DNA of 64,000 nucleotides from Mucilaginibacter gotjawali. Its GTDB lineage: Bacteria; Bacteroidota; Bacteroidia; Sphingobacteriales; Sphingobacteriaceae. How positions within the stretch are numbered: the first letter of the stretch is position 1; the number at the start of each line of letters is the position of its first letter. The notes below the pieces were generated by a model, which was not told where the DNA came from, did no database searches, and saw nothing but the letters and a program-made list of their open reading frames with translations. Location: contig NZ_AP017313.1 in assembly GCF_002355435.1 (NCBI RefSeq), positions 62,001 through 126,000 of the forward strand, written 5' to 3'. Made by a program: the position numbers and the translations under genes. Below are positions 53,450 to 62,105 of this stretch, in pieces.

Positions 53450-54566
53450 AGAGGGTAATTCCCTGTTTCAAAAACCACTTAAGGACAATGGCCTGCCTGC
53501 CTTCGTCAAACCAGTTAATCCCACCACGGGAAAAGGTTACAGCGCGATGAATGCACTGATCCTTGGCATGCAGCGCCATGATGATCCACGCTGGCTGTCG
53601 GCAGATGCAGCCCGCTTTGCCGGGAACTGGGTGAAGGAAGGCGAAAGAGGCACGCTGATCGAGTTTCCGAAAACAAGCGATATCCAGGCCATCCGCACAG
53701 CTGAAGGCGAGCGCATCAAAGATGAAGCGGGTGTGACCCAAACTAAAACAGTTGAATTTGAAAAGCCGCAACAAGGAAAGGCTTTCCTGTTTAACGCAGA
53801 GCAGATGAACGATATCGTACCCCTGGAAGAGTTCCTGGCCAAACAGGACGAAGGCCAACCGCTATCGCCTGTTGAGCGCGCGGAAAAACTGATCGAAGAC
53901 AGCAAAGCCGTGATCATCCATGGCGGCCAGGAAGCCTACTATGATAAACAGCGCGATGCCATATTTATGCCTGAAATGGAACAGTTTGAGAACGAAACCA
54001 AATATTACCAGGCGGCGATTCATCAGCTGGCACATTGGACAGGGCATGAAAGCCGCCTGAACCGTCCAATGGAGGGTAAGTTCGGATCATTGGACTATGC
54101 GCGTGAAGAAATGCGTGCTGCTATTGCGGCCATCCTGATCGGTGGCGAATTAAAGACCGGGCACAACTTTGGGCATCAGGCAGCCTACATGAACAACTTC
54201 GCCAAAATCTTAAAAGATGAGCCCTTTGAGATTGCCAAAGCTTCAAGGGATGCCCAGAAAATTGCCAACCTTTTATTGGGAGTTACGCAGAAGCGCGAGC
54301 AGAAACAGGCTCCCGAAGCTATCGGTTTCAAAAAAGGTGATGAGATCGCCTATATGGATACCACTTATAAAGTGCTGGAAACCTATAAAACCAAAAGTAT
54401 CAAGGTAGAAGATGCGGAGGGCACCCGTAAGGTTTTGAAACCGGAATACGGCCTCTATAAATCCCTGTTAGAGGCCAAAGCCAATCCACGGGAACCAGAA
54501 TTGCAACTTGCGGAAGAACAGGGCCAATCCCATGAACAGGGGCCAAACCAAAAAATAGGGCGGTAA
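53388..54566 (+). CDS. ardC: ArdC-like anti-restriction protein with zincin domain
   Basis: A 392-residue protein. The N-terminal part resembles the ArdC/DUF1738 ssDNA-binding module (FVKPVNPTTGKGYSAMNALIL, SADAARFAG). The centre carries a zincin-like metallopeptidase motif, HQLAHWTGHESRL (HxxxH), then the YAREEMRAAIAAILIGGEL segment. ArdC of plasmid pSa protects incoming DNA from restriction and resembles the protein-transport region of RP4 TraC. The last residues are GPNQKIGR, the same tail as at 52132 and 56875. Starts inside the M23 gene and ends one base before the next start, so a tight operon. Confidence 0.85.
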   Translation: MSKNFKALPIQLSEKLIGEIKEGNSLFQKPLKDNGLPAFVKPVNPTTGKGYSAMNALILGMQRHDDPRWLSADAARFAGNWVKEGERGTLIEFPKTSDIQAIRTAEGERIKDEAGVTQTKTVEFEKPQQGKAFLFNAEQMNDIVPLEEFLAKQDEGQPLSPVERAEKLIEDSKAVIIHGGQEAYYDKQRDAIFMPEMEQFENETKYYQAAIHQLAHWTGHESRLNRPMEGKFGSLDYAREEMRAAIAAILIGGELKTGHNFGHQAAYMNNFAKILKDEPFEIAKASRDAQKIANLLLGVTQKREQKQAPEAIGFKKGDEIAYMDTTYKVLETYKTKSIKVEDAEGTRKVLKPEYGLYKSLLEAKANPREPELQLAEEQGQSHEQGPNQKIGR

Positions 54567-55343
54567 ATGAACCTGGTTAACTATAATGAAGATGATCTCC
54601 CGATCAAGGATCTGGAGACCATCGGGCTGGCCGCAGGCGGTCAGCTCCTGTTAAATGTCGATGACCTGAAAGCATTGCTTTCGGGCCGTCGAACCGGTTT
54701 GCTGGAACTGCATGACCTTGAAGCTGAAAACATCAGGATCAAGTCCATCAACGCGAAGATTTCGCTAAAACCGAATGAAGCCGGTAAAATGGATTTGCTC
54801 ATTCACCCGATCTACCGTAAAGCGCTGACACCGGATTTTCTGGATGATAACGAGGCGCAGCAATTGCAAAAAGGTGAAGTGGCCACTTTATTGAAAACAA
54901 CGCTGGATAATCATGGCAACAAAAAAGAAATGCTGATCGAATACGATGCCGAAACGAAAGAATATATCGTTTCAGATACCGAAAAGATACTGGCACCGGA
55001 CATGGTCAATAACGAGTTCCTGACACCGGCCCAGAAGGAAGCTTATCGCAAGGGTAAGGAAGTTGAAATTGCTGACGGTACCAGGTTTAGTTATTCCGGT
55101 GTTGACCATCATGGCATTCGTTCCAATAAGATTGCGTTAGTCGCTTCAATACTGATCGATGGCGGTCTTTCCTATATGGTTTATAAAGGATTGAATGCTT
55201 TATTTAATAAAAAGCAAGACCCGAAAACAGCCGAAAAATTGAGCCCGGGATACTACAATGCGCTCAAAGACATTGAAAATCAGCGGTCATTTGTTCCGAA
55301 CCAGGAAAACCGTTCCTATACCCGTAGCGGCGGCTCGCGCTGA
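54567..55343 (+). CDS. DUF4099/DUF3945-like ICE protein
   Basis: A 258-residue protein. N-terminal LVNYNEDDLPIKDLETIGLAAGGQLLLNVDDLKALLSGRRTGLLEL is the pattern of DUF4099; the middle with FLTPAQKEAYRKGKEVEIADGTRFSY is DUF3945-like. These families accompany transfer regions of Bacteroidetes ICEs, with unknown activity. Ends RSYTRSGGSR. It begins directly after the ardC stop and overlaps the next start (TGATG). Confidence 0.75.
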   Translation: MNLVNYNEDDLPIKDLETIGLAAGGQLLLNVDDLKALLSGRRTGLLELHDLEAENIRIKSINAKISLKPNEAGKMDLLIHPIYRKALTPDFLDDNEAQQLQKGEVATLLKTTLDNHGNKKEMLIEYDAETKEYIVSDTEKILAPDMVNNEFLTPAQKEAYRKGKEVEIADGTRFSYSGVDHHGIRSNKIALVASILIDGGLSYMVYKGLNALFNKKQDPKTAEKLSPGYYNALKDIENQRSFVPNQENRSYTRSGGSR

Positions 55344-55938
55344 TGAATGCGCTCTTAACAGGCCTGGGCGTTCCCCCGGAGATCCAGGCCTTTTTAATGT
55401 GGGGGCTGAACTGTCTTTTAATTATGGCGGTACTTTTGAGTATTATGGTGAGGATGGGCATATAGTTCCGGCAACACCAAATCTTTGGGTGGCTGGCAAT
55501 GAAGCCGCTTCACACGTGGTTGTTACGCATTCGGCGATGGAGGCAATTGCCTTTATCACGGTCTATCGCCAGCGCTATCCCCGGTTGGAGCAACTTGCTT
55601 TTATTGCCACCGGTAACCGGCTGCACACCGGACAGGCCGACTGGATCAGGCAGCATTTTGCGGGGCGCAGGTTCACATTGGTATTTGGCAAAGACCTGCT
55701 CGGCCAGCTCACCGCTATCAAATTAACGGCCGGTATAAAAAATATCGCTATCCGGATATTTCATGCCGGAGATCAAGTGGTCATTTGCCGCGGCAGGCAG
55801 GAAGTCATTTTTAATACCGGCCAAATCAGCCTGCACGCTTTCCAGGAAGCCTTCGGCATACGCCCCCGTTTCCGTACCGGTAAACCGGTTCAATCATTAA
55901 CTTTTTTAGATCAATTGAAATATGATGCAGAACGATGA
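55343..55938 (+). pseudogene. Toprim-like ICE protein, split by a frameshift
   Basis: ATG 55343 (overlapping the previous stop) begins MNALLTGLGVPPEIQAF, then a frameshift at the five T at 55391-55395. The long frame that continues reads FNVGAELSFNYGGTFEYYGEDGHIVPATPNLWVAGNEAASHVVVTHSAMEAIAF and beyond. One added T joins both (EIQAFFNVGAEL). The middle, with WVAGNEAASHVVVTHSAMEAIAFITVYRQRYP then FIATGNRLHTGQADWI, looks Toprim-like (E..D-type), as in ICE primase-related proteins. Ends KYDAER. The fourth A/T-run frameshift of the window. Confidence 0.7.
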
Positions 55939-56380
55939 TGTTTTATTAAGACCGGCGATGCTTTTTGCTTTTTTGAAAGCCTTGCCAATGATATTGCTGG
56001 CCATCATTTTTCTTTTATTGGCCTGGTGGCTGTCACCTTACTTTATTTTATTCAGCCTGGCCATATGTGGTGCCGCATGGTACCGGCTTTTGTACATCCG
56101 TAGTTTTCAGTATTTGATTACTGCAGAGTATATCCGGATTACCCGTGGTATTTTTTTTAAAAGAATCGATCAGGTGGAAATGTACAGGGTAAAGGATTAC
56201 ATCATTACGCAATCTTTTATATTGCAGCTTTTCAGGCTGATGTACCTGACCTTAAAGAGTACTGACCCTGAGAATCCTGTGGTCCTGTTACAGGGAATCC
56301 CCGAATCGGACATAACAGATACCATCCGCGACAGGGTGCAGGAGGCACGAAAGGACAATAATATCTACGAATTAAATTGA
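55922..56380 (+). CDS. PH-domain membrane protein
   Basis: A 152-residue protein with two N-terminal transmembrane helices (AMLFAFLKALPMILLAIIFLLLAWWL, FILFSLAICGAAWYRLLYI) and a bacterial PH (YdbS-type) domain: YLITAEYIRITRGIFFKRIDQVEMYRVKDYIITQSFI. Role unknown; bPH-domain proteins are often associated with envelope stress. It overlaps the preceding frame by 17 bases. Probably carried by the ICE. Confidence 0.75.
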   Translation: MMQNDDVLLRPAMLFAFLKALPMILLAIIFLLLAWWLSPYFILFSLAICGAAWYRLLYIRSFQYLITAEYIRITRGIFFKRIDQVEMYRVKDYIITQSFILQLFRLMYLTLKSTDPENPVVLLQGIPESDITDTIRDRVQEARKDNNIYELN

Positions 56381-56429
56381 AAAAACACTTGTTAATTACT
56401 AATTATTTTAGTAATTTTAGTTAATAAAG

Positions 56430-56714
56430 ATGATCATGAAAGCGATAGTACGAAACATATTATTGACCTGTTTAATTTCCATGTTCGCCTTTTTTGGCGC
56501 CGTAGGAAGAAAACATAGCAGGGATAAAATGACGGAAACGCAAAAGGCAGAGGCGCGCAAGGAGACGTTGACCTGTTTAACAGTTGCATTTGTAGCCTGC
56601 GGTGCCTGTGCCTGGAGATGTAACGTGCTCTATAAAAGATTAAACGAAGAACGGGAATACAGACGAAGATTTAATGACTATAGTCGTAATACTGCCTACA
56701 ACAGGCATTATTAA
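56430..56714 (+). CDS. Small single-span protein of the ICE right arm
   Basis: A 94-residue protein with one N-terminal membrane segment (NILLTCLISMFAFFGAV), a charged loop (RKHSRDKMTETQKAEARKETL), a second hydrophobic stretch with paired cysteines (CGACAWRCNVLY) and an Arg-rich tail. No known family. ATG codons at 56430 and 56436 are both possible. A terminator lies downstream at 56787. Confidence 0.5.
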   Translation: MIMKAIVRNILLTCLISMFAFFGAVGRKHSRDKMTETQKAEARKETLTCLTVAFVACGACAWRCNVLYKRLNEEREYRRRFNDYSRNTAYNRHY

Positions 56715-56786
56715 AGAATTATTAATAATTTGCAACATCTTAAAAGCCGGCATTCCTGCCGCGCAATTGTGATAAGGTTTAGGTTT

Positions 56787-56824
56787 AAAGTCCCCGGCAG
56801 CGAGTGTTTGGGGACTTTTATTTT
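56787..56824 (+). terminator. Terminator upstream of the 56875 gene
   Basis: Perfect 9-base stem AAAGTCCCC / GGGGACTTT, a 14-base loop, then TATTTTTACC. Strong terminator. Confidence 0.75.
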
Positions 56825-56874
56825 TACCTGTACCTCCCATACACGGCTGCCCTAAGCCCCAGTATCCAATTTTT

Positions 56875-57681
56875 ATGAACCCTTCAAAACAGCCCGCGTT
56901 TAAATCAACCGGGACGATAACGGAAAGTGAACTTACTGAACTTTATGGCTCGATGCTTCCCGCAGAACTTGTTTTAAAATTCGCTGAACACAAAAATTTT
57001 GACGCTGCAAGGGAAAGTTTCAAGACCTTGAACGAACACGATATTACCCAAACGGATAATTTCCTTATTCAAAATAACCGGCTTTCAACACAATCTCATG
57101 AAAGCTGGGAGGCATACATTGCTAATATGTTCCTCAAAGTCTTAATTAATGAATATGTGCATGACAAGCAGGAGAAAATAAGGGTTCGCACGGAAGATCC
57201 GGTTCAGCAACAAAAGGCCGAAGAGTTATTAAAGATCCGTCAATCAGGAAAGCTGCCACACATTGATCTTGCCGGAACCGATTTTACGGTTGACTGGCGA
57301 TTAAGGCAGATGAGGGAAACTGAACTGCCCTGGAAAAACATCAGCTTTGATGATTTTGAGCTGGACGATTATGGTGATAATTACCTGTGCTTCTTTAATA
57401 CGAAAACACATGAACTTTATATGCCGCCGGATGATCTAATGGAATTGCCGGAAAATGTCGTGGTTCTGGAAATACCAAATGAACTCCATCTTGATCCTGT
57501 TGCAGTCGCGCGTGAATATGGGTCGGATTTGGCAGATCTGCTCAGAGCGTATCCCATAAGAGAAAATTTAACGGCTAAAGTTTCTCCATTGACGGATACC
57601 GGGCTATCGGCTATGATCGAAAATAATATTCGTATTCAGCAAGGGACAATGAACCAGAAACAAAATAAAATAGGCCGGTAG
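56875..57681 (+). CDS. Hypothetical ICE protein with C-terminal KIGR tail
   Basis: A 268-residue, mostly helical and acidic protein. No recognised domain. The central VRTEDPVQQQKAEELLKIRQSGKLPHIDLAGTDFTVDWRLRQMRETELPWKNISFDDFEL segment is the most characteristic. The last residues are QKQNKIGR, the same tail as the ArdC-like protein and tandem protein B. It stands alone after a terminator and may be a further T4SS-transferred or leader-region protein (inference from the shared tail). Confidence 0.6.
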   Translation: MNPSKQPAFKSTGTITESELTELYGSMLPAELVLKFAEHKNFDAARESFKTLNEHDITQTDNFLIQNNRLSTQSHESWEAYIANMFLKVLINEYVHDKQEKIRVRTEDPVQQQKAEELLKIRQSGKLPHIDLAGTDFTVDWRLRQMRETELPWKNISFDDFELDDYGDNYLCFFNTKTHELYMPPDDLMELPENVVVLEIPNELHLDPVAVAREYGSDLADLLRAYPIRENLTAKVSPLTDTGLSAMIENNIRIQQGTMNQKQNKIGR

Positions 57682-57789
57682 AAATATTCGCTACCTCCAG
57701 AAAATAACAGCTTATACCAGATATCCCCTAACTGGTGCTGTTATTAACCCTGCCTTATGCTAACTCCAACCATCATTAATACAATTTTC

Positions 57790-58053
57790 ATGGCTATAGA
57801 AATAATAACCAAGGATGACCTTGAAGCATTCAGGAAAACCTTATTGCTTGATATCAGGCTATTGTTATCCGAAAAACAACAGGATAACAAGGAATGGCTG
57901 AGATGCGCAGACGTACGTAAAATGCTCAAAATTTCAACCGGTACAGTACAAAACCTCAGAATATCCGGAAAACTTAAATCCCAAAAAGTTGGGGGAATTC
58001 ACTTTTATAAACTTGCCGATGTCCAAAATATGCTCGGCGGCAAAATTCATTGA
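57790..58053 (+). CDS. Excisionase-like helix-turn-helix protein
   Basis: 87 residues from ATG 57790. C-terminal half is an HTH_17/MerR-like excisionase fold: EWLRCADVRKMLKISTGTVQNLRISGKLKSQKVGGIHFYKLADVQNMLGG. Proteins of this shape often act as directionality factors for the neighbouring integrase; this one lies on the opposite strand, 309 bases from the integrase stop. A longer frame from 57757 is less likely. Confidence 0.7.
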   Translation: MAIEIITKDDLEAFRKTLLLDIRLLLSEKQQDNKEWLRCADVRKMLKISTGTVQNLRISGKLKSQKVGGIHFYKLADVQNMLGGKIH

Positions 58054-58056
58054 CCT

Positions 58057-58344
58057 ATGGTTTCACAGTCCAAAGTCCTTTATAACCTTTATGTCAAAGT
58101 AGCTGAAGATCCGCGGTTAAATGTTTGGCAAGTAAGTTTGTTCTCGTTTATCTTAACCCTTTGGCAACAGGATGGGTTTAAAGACCAAATAAAAATCACA
58201 CGAAAACAACTCATGACCGGGGCCCATTTCGGCAGTATAACCACCTATCACAAATGCATCAACCAACTCCAGGAACTAAAGTATATCACCTATCAGCCAA
58301 CCTTTGACTCCTATAAAGGAAGCATAATCAAGGTGTTGGTATAA
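58057..58344 (+). CDS. Small winged-helix-like ICE protein
   Basis: A 95-residue protein: VWQVSLFSFILTLWQQDGF, then ITRKQLMTGAHFGSITTYHKCINQLQELKYITYQPTFDSYKGSIIKVLV, a winged-helix pattern like that of replication-initiation or regulatory proteins. It follows the excisionase-like gene by three bases and probably works with it in excision or element maintenance. No catalytic site. Confidence 0.55.
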   Translation: MVSQSKVLYNLYVKVAEDPRLNVWQVSLFSFILTLWQQDGFKDQIKITRKQLMTGAHFGSITTYHKCINQLQELKYITYQPTFDSYKGSIIKVLV

Positions 58345-58354
58345 CAGGGCTTCG

Positions 58355-58386
58355 GCGGTGCTTAATAAATGCTAAGCACCGCGTTT
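58355..58386. terminator. Bidirectional terminator between the winged-helix gene and the integrase
   Basis: Perfect 10-base stem GCGGTGCTTA / TAAGCACCGC with an eight-base loop, followed by GTTTTC. It overlaps the integrase stop codon, so serves both converging genes. Confidence 0.75.
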
Positions 58387-59627
58387 TCTTCCTCTTCCTC
58401 GAGCTTTCCTTTTCCCAACAAATTCTCCTCTAATATGAGCATATCCCTGCTCACCTTGTAATCCTGCATTTTCGCGTAGTGTTGGGTCTGCTTTATATCA
58501 GCATGCCCCAGCATTTTTGATACAGACTCAATCGGTACGCCATTGTTTAGCGTAACCGTAGTCGCAAAAGTGTGCCTCGCGATATGGAAAGTCAGTTCCG
58601 TTTTTATCCCACAACATCCCGCAATTTCCTTTAAATAGGAGTTCATTTTCTGATTGGTGAGCACCGGTAACGCCGTTCCTGCATGCGAACATTTTGGATC
58701 ATCCTTATATTTTAGCAGAATGCTTTGCGCTTGAATAAGTAATGGTATTCTCGAAGGCGCGTTTGTTTTTTGCCGGTGCACGATGATCCAAAACTTTTTG
58801 TCCTCCCCGTACTTAATATCTTCCCTTCTTAATTTTTGAACATCTATATACGCAAGTCCTGTATAGCAACTGAACAAGAAAATATCTCTTACTACCTGTA
58901 GCCTTCCGGTCTGGATATTTTTTGTTTCCAATCGTCGCAATTCAAGTTCGGTCAATGCTGTTCGCTCAACCTTCTTCTTCGTCATCTTAAAATTTGAAAA
59001 AGGATCAGCGGGCAGCCATCTGTTTTTCACACAGATCAGCACTATCTTCTTGAAATTTGCTAAATACTTAACCGTCGAATTGTGATTGCATTTTCTGACC
59101 GTCTTTAGCCAAAATGAATATTGTGAGATGAATTCGTGATCTAATTTCCGGATATCTTTATCTTCATCGGTGCCATACATCCATTTCATAAATGCTTTTG
59201 TATGTCCGTATGAAATCTCATACCTGCCGATAGTTCCACGGGCATAATCAATGCCCTCCAGTTCCTTCATTTGATCATTATGATGCCTGAAGGTTTCCAG
59301 GATCATTCTTTTCTGATCGTAATTACCGGTGAGTATATCCTTTATCGCCTGCGCGGAAATGTCCTTATCAGACTCGATCAGTCTCTTTTTCGCCTGGTAC
59401 ACCTGCTGTTCCATTTCATCAAGGTAGGCGTTTAATGCTTTTACAGATTCCTTATTGCCGATGGCCCTTCCTAAATGCGCACCCCACCTGGAGACTTCGC
59501 ATTTGCGCTTAGTCGATAACTCTTTCGACTTGCCATTAACAGTGATTTTCAGATAAATATATCTGTCATCATTTTGATTTTGGGACTGTTTAAGAAAAAA
59601 AAGCAGTCCGAAGCTTTTGTCTAACAT
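58362..59627 (-). CDS. int: Tyrosine recombinase (ICE integrase)
   Basis: 421 residues from ATG 59627 (another in-frame ATG at 59678 gives 438). The N-terminal part has the arm-binding domain (DRYIYLKITVNGKSKELSTKRKCEVSRW), then a SAM-like core-binding domain and the catalytic domain. Catalytic residues seen: HIARH (His348, Arg351), LGH, and Tyr384 in QHYAK. The first catalytic Arg is missing: the motif reads CYTGLAYIDV, as in IntDOT-type enzymes. It integrates the element at the adjacent tRNA-Ser, 249 bases away on the same strand. Confidence 0.9.
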   Translation of the reverse strand: MLDKSFGLLFFLKQSQNQNDDRYIYLKITVNGKSKELSTKRKCEVSRWGAHLGRAIGNKESVKALNAYLDEMEQQVYQAKKRLIESDKDISAQAIKDILTGNYDQKRMILETFRHHNDQMKELEGIDYARGTIGRYEISYGHTKAFMKWMYGTDEDKDIRKLDHEFISQYSFWLKTVRKCNHNSTVKYLANFKKIVLICVKNRWLPADPFSNFKMTKKKVERTALTELELRRLETKNIQTGRLQVVRDIFLFSCYTGLAYIDVQKLRREDIKYGEDKKFWIIVHRQKTNAPSRIPLLIQAQSILLKYKDDPKCSHAGTALPVLTNQKMNSYLKEIAGCCGIKTELTFHIARHTFATTVTLNNGVPIESVSKMLGHADIKQTQHYAKMQDYKVSRDMLILEENLLGKGKLEEEEENAVLSIY

Positions 59628-59728
59628 AACTCTGATTTTAAAAGTGAAATAAAAATACGTTTTAACCAATAATTTCACAAGATGTACACGTCGTAAACAT
59701 CCTGTATATCAATTTGTTATGGTGTTTT

Positions 59729-59774
59729 CATTGCGTGATTTTTGAATTTGAAATCACGCAATGAATCACGCAAT
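59729..59774. repeat. Eleven-base repeats upstream of the integrase gene
   Basis: AATCACGCAAT is found twice directly (59752 and 59764) and once inverted (ATTGCGTGATT, 59730). The inverted pair forms 13-base perfect arms (CATTGCGTGATTT / AAATCACGCAATG) around nine bases. Position between the integrase start and tRNA-Ser fits arm-type integrase sites or an operator for the integrase promoter. Confidence 0.6.
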
Positions 59775-59820
59775 AGAGTTATGCGTTTTTATGCGAGTTT
59801 TGATAGAGTGGAAAAATAAA

Positions 59821-59851
59821 AAAGCCCTTTAATATGCAATTAAAGGGCTTT
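59821..59851 (-). terminator. Hairpin terminator downstream of tRNA-Ser
   Basis: Perfect 13-base stem AAAGCCCTTTAAT / ATTAAAGGGCTTT with a five-base loop, followed on the minus strand by TTTATTTTTCC. It ends the tRNA-Ser transcript. Confidence 0.8.
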
Positions 59852-59875
59852 TTCGACTTTTGTTAACGTTAACAG

Positions 59876-59963
59876 CGGAGAGGGAGGGATTCGAACCCTC
59901 GATACCCTTTTGAAGTATACACACTTTCCAGGCGTGCTCTTTCGACCACTCAGACACCTCTCC
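59876..59963 (-). tRNA. tRNA-Ser (anticodon GGA)
   Basis: 88-base gene on the minus strand. Acceptor GGAGAGG/CCTCTCC, D-arm TGTCTGAGTGGTCGAAAGAGCA, anticodon loop CTGGAAA with GGA, a long variable arm typical of Ser, and a T-arm GAGGGTTCGAATCCCTC. CCA is not encoded. Its 3' end faces the integrase, which makes it the probable attachment site. The tRNA is complete, as expected when the element restores it. Confidence 0.95.
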
Positions 59964-60112
59964 CGGGTTAATTGTAAGATTGTAACACGTCGTATTGTTT
60001 TTAAGTGTTGGGTTTTTTAAACCTATTACAACTTTTATAACATTTACAACTTTTTACAACCCAACATCAATCGCGCAAAGGTAAAATAATTATGCTTTTA
60101 CACACAATAAAA

Positions 60113-60141
60113 AAAGCGCACCTGGTAAACCAGGGCGCTTT
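60113..60141 (-). terminator. Terminator for the 60165 minus-strand gene
   Basis: AAAGCGC(A)CCTGG / CCAGGGCGCTTT stem around TAAA, with one bulged A; a run of A on the plus strand gives T on the minus strand. Confidence 0.6.
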
Positions 60142-60164
60142 GTGAAAATTCAACCCGCAAAATA

Positions 60165-60485
60165 TTAACTAACCCTATCCCTGTGCTCAGCGCGGCGGAT
60201 GTTGTGGTTTATCCTTCTTTCTTCGAGGCGCAGGTGGCGGCGTTCGCCGCGGGTAACCCGTCCGTCAGCCATTGCCATGCGCTTTTCTTTGTTTAATCTT
60301 CGTTCTTCCATTCGCAGGTGATATGCTTGCATACGGGATATTTTCCCGTGGCGCACATCCATCGTAATACGGTGTTCCTGTTTCTTTTGCACACGATTAA
60401 TGTGTGGTATGTGTGTTTGCGCATTTGCTATGGAGGTGATAGCTAATGCAGCTACCAGTAAGCCTCCGAATATTGTAATTTTCAT
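60165..60485 (-). CDS. Small secreted basic protein
   Basis: A 106-residue protein with a signal peptide (MKITIFGGLLVAALAITSIANA). The mature part is Arg/His-rich and repetitive (RKISRMQAYHLRMEERRLNKEKRMAMADGRVTRGERRHLRLEERRINHNIRRAEH), with two related MEERR/LEERR blocks. Such short periplasmic helical proteins are common in Sphingobacteria; function unknown. It lies just beyond the tRNA in ordinary chromosome. Confidence 0.7.
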   Translation of the reverse strand: MKITIFGGLLVAALAITSIANAQTHIPHINRVQKKQEHRITMDVRHGKISRMQAYHLRMEERRLNKEKRMAMADGRVTRGERRHLRLEERRINHNIRRAEHRDRVS

Positions 60486-60761
60486 TTCTTTTCTAATTTT
60501 AGTTGTTTAAACAATAGAGCATTTTGGGTGCATTTGGTTTAAATCGGATATGTTAAAAGATGTTAACGAAGGAAATTGATTGGAGGCCGTTTTGGTTCAT
60601 GGATCATCGTTCATAGTGTATAAAAAACTATTCATTAATAAAAACGCTCTTACCAATGAACTAATGAACAAGTAAACTAATGAACCAATCAACTAAATTT
60701 CCTATGTTTGCTGCAGGTTGCCGGCAAGGCTGCCGGCAAATAAAAAGCGTGTATAGTTTCA

Positions 60762-61733
60762 ATGCTGAGCATCAACGAGATTAAAAAACCTATTGCCGCT
60801 GATATTGATGTTTTTGAAGGGAAGTTTAAAACTTCTATGCAAAGCTCAGTACCGCTGCTCGACCGTATTACCCACTACATCGTTAAGCGCAAGGGCAAAC
60901 AGATCAGGCCCATGTTTGTATTTTTTTCGGCAAGCATTTGCGGCGGTATTAATGAATCTACTCACCGGGGTGCCGCCCTGGTTGAGCTGTTGCATACAGC
61001 TACGCTGATACATGATGACGTGGTTGATAACTCTTATCAGCGCCGCGGATTTTTCTCCATCAACGCTTTATGGAAAAACAAAATAGCGGTTTTAGTAGGT
61101 GATTACCTGCTGTCAAAAGGGTTGCTGCTTTCCATTAAACATGATGATTTCCGGTTTCTGAAAATTGTATCCGAAGCAATGCAGCAAATGATTGAAGGAG
61201 AGCTGCTGCAGGTGGAGAAGGTACGCAAAATGGATATTGAGGAACCTGTTTATTACGAAGTGATCAGGCAAAAAACAGCCTCGCTGATTGCATCCTGCTG
61301 CGAGTGCGGCGCAGCTTCGGCAGGCGCCGATGATGCTACTATTGAGAAAATGCGCCTGTTTGGCGAAAAGATCGGCATTGCTTTCCAGATAAAGGATGAT
61401 ATGTTTGATTTTGGAACTGATGATGTTGGTAAACCGCTGGGCATCGACATAAAAGAAAAAAAGGTGACGCTCCCGCTCATTTATTCGCTTAACAACAGCA
61501 AGCCTGATGTTAAAAAGCAAATGATCAACCTGGTAAAAAATCATAACGACGATCCTAAAAAAATAGCGCAGATCATCAGGTTTGTTAACGAAACCGGCGG
61601 CCTGCAATATGCCGAAACGCAAATGAAAAAATACCAGGATGAGGCTTTTGAAATACTAAACACCTTCCCCGAAGGTGAATCGCGCAAGGGGTTGGAACAA
61701 CTGGTACGCTTTACCACCGAACGGAATAAATAA
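60762..61733 (+). CDS. Polyprenyl diphosphate synthase
   Basis: A 323-residue trans-prenyl transferase. The two Asp-rich motifs are complete: DDVVD (Asp85, Asp86, Asp89) and DDMFD (Asp212, Asp213, Asp216). The KRKGKQIRPMF segment binds isopentenyl diphosphate. It condenses isopentenyl units onto an allylic diphosphate, giving a long-chain precursor for menaquinone; exact length not readable. Housekeeping chromosomal gene. Confidence 0.9.
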   Translation: MLSINEIKKPIAADIDVFEGKFKTSMQSSVPLLDRITHYIVKRKGKQIRPMFVFFSASICGGINESTHRGAALVELLHTATLIHDDVVDNSYQRRGFFSINALWKNKIAVLVGDYLLSKGLLLSIKHDDFRFLKIVSEAMQQMIEGELLQVEKVRKMDIEEPVYYEVIRQKTASLIASCCECGAASAGADDATIEKMRLFGEKIGIAFQIKDDMFDFGTDDVGKPLGIDIKEKKVTLPLIYSLNNSKPDVKKQMINLVKNHNDDPKKIAQIIRFVNETGGLQYAETQMKKYQDEAFEILNTFPEGESRKGLEQLVRFTTERNK

Positions 61734-62105
61734 TGCATTTTGCATTATTTATTAATTTTCATTTTGGCCTTTATCATATTTATTCCTCAAGCTGGTCATC
61801 AACCCTGGCTTATTAGCAAATTCCGATAAACCTGCTGGCCCTTAATTCAGATCGGTATTTATAGCTTACCCGATTGAGAAACCCGCATAGCGGTTATTAA
61901 TTCAACTTTGGAGGGCTTATCGGAAGACCCGGATTTTGCCTATACGTCAATGGAGATGGGGAGTTCCCGGCGGACTACATCTGAGTTAGTAATTAGTGAT
62001 AAGAGAACGGGGATTAGTTAGAACGGGGGCATTTCGAGTGGTTTCGTTCGGACTTCCCCGTCCCGATAGCTATCAAGATTCGGACTAAAATCGCTACCTT
62101 AGTAA
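61734..62105. other. Intergenic region upstream of cdaA
   Basis: 372 bases with no open frame of note. AT-rich near the left; the right part contains short semi-palindromes (TCCCGATAGCTATCAAGA) of a kind that recurs in such genomes. The cdaA promoter probably lies in the last 80 bases; no clear -33/-7 pair is seen. Confidence 0.5.
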
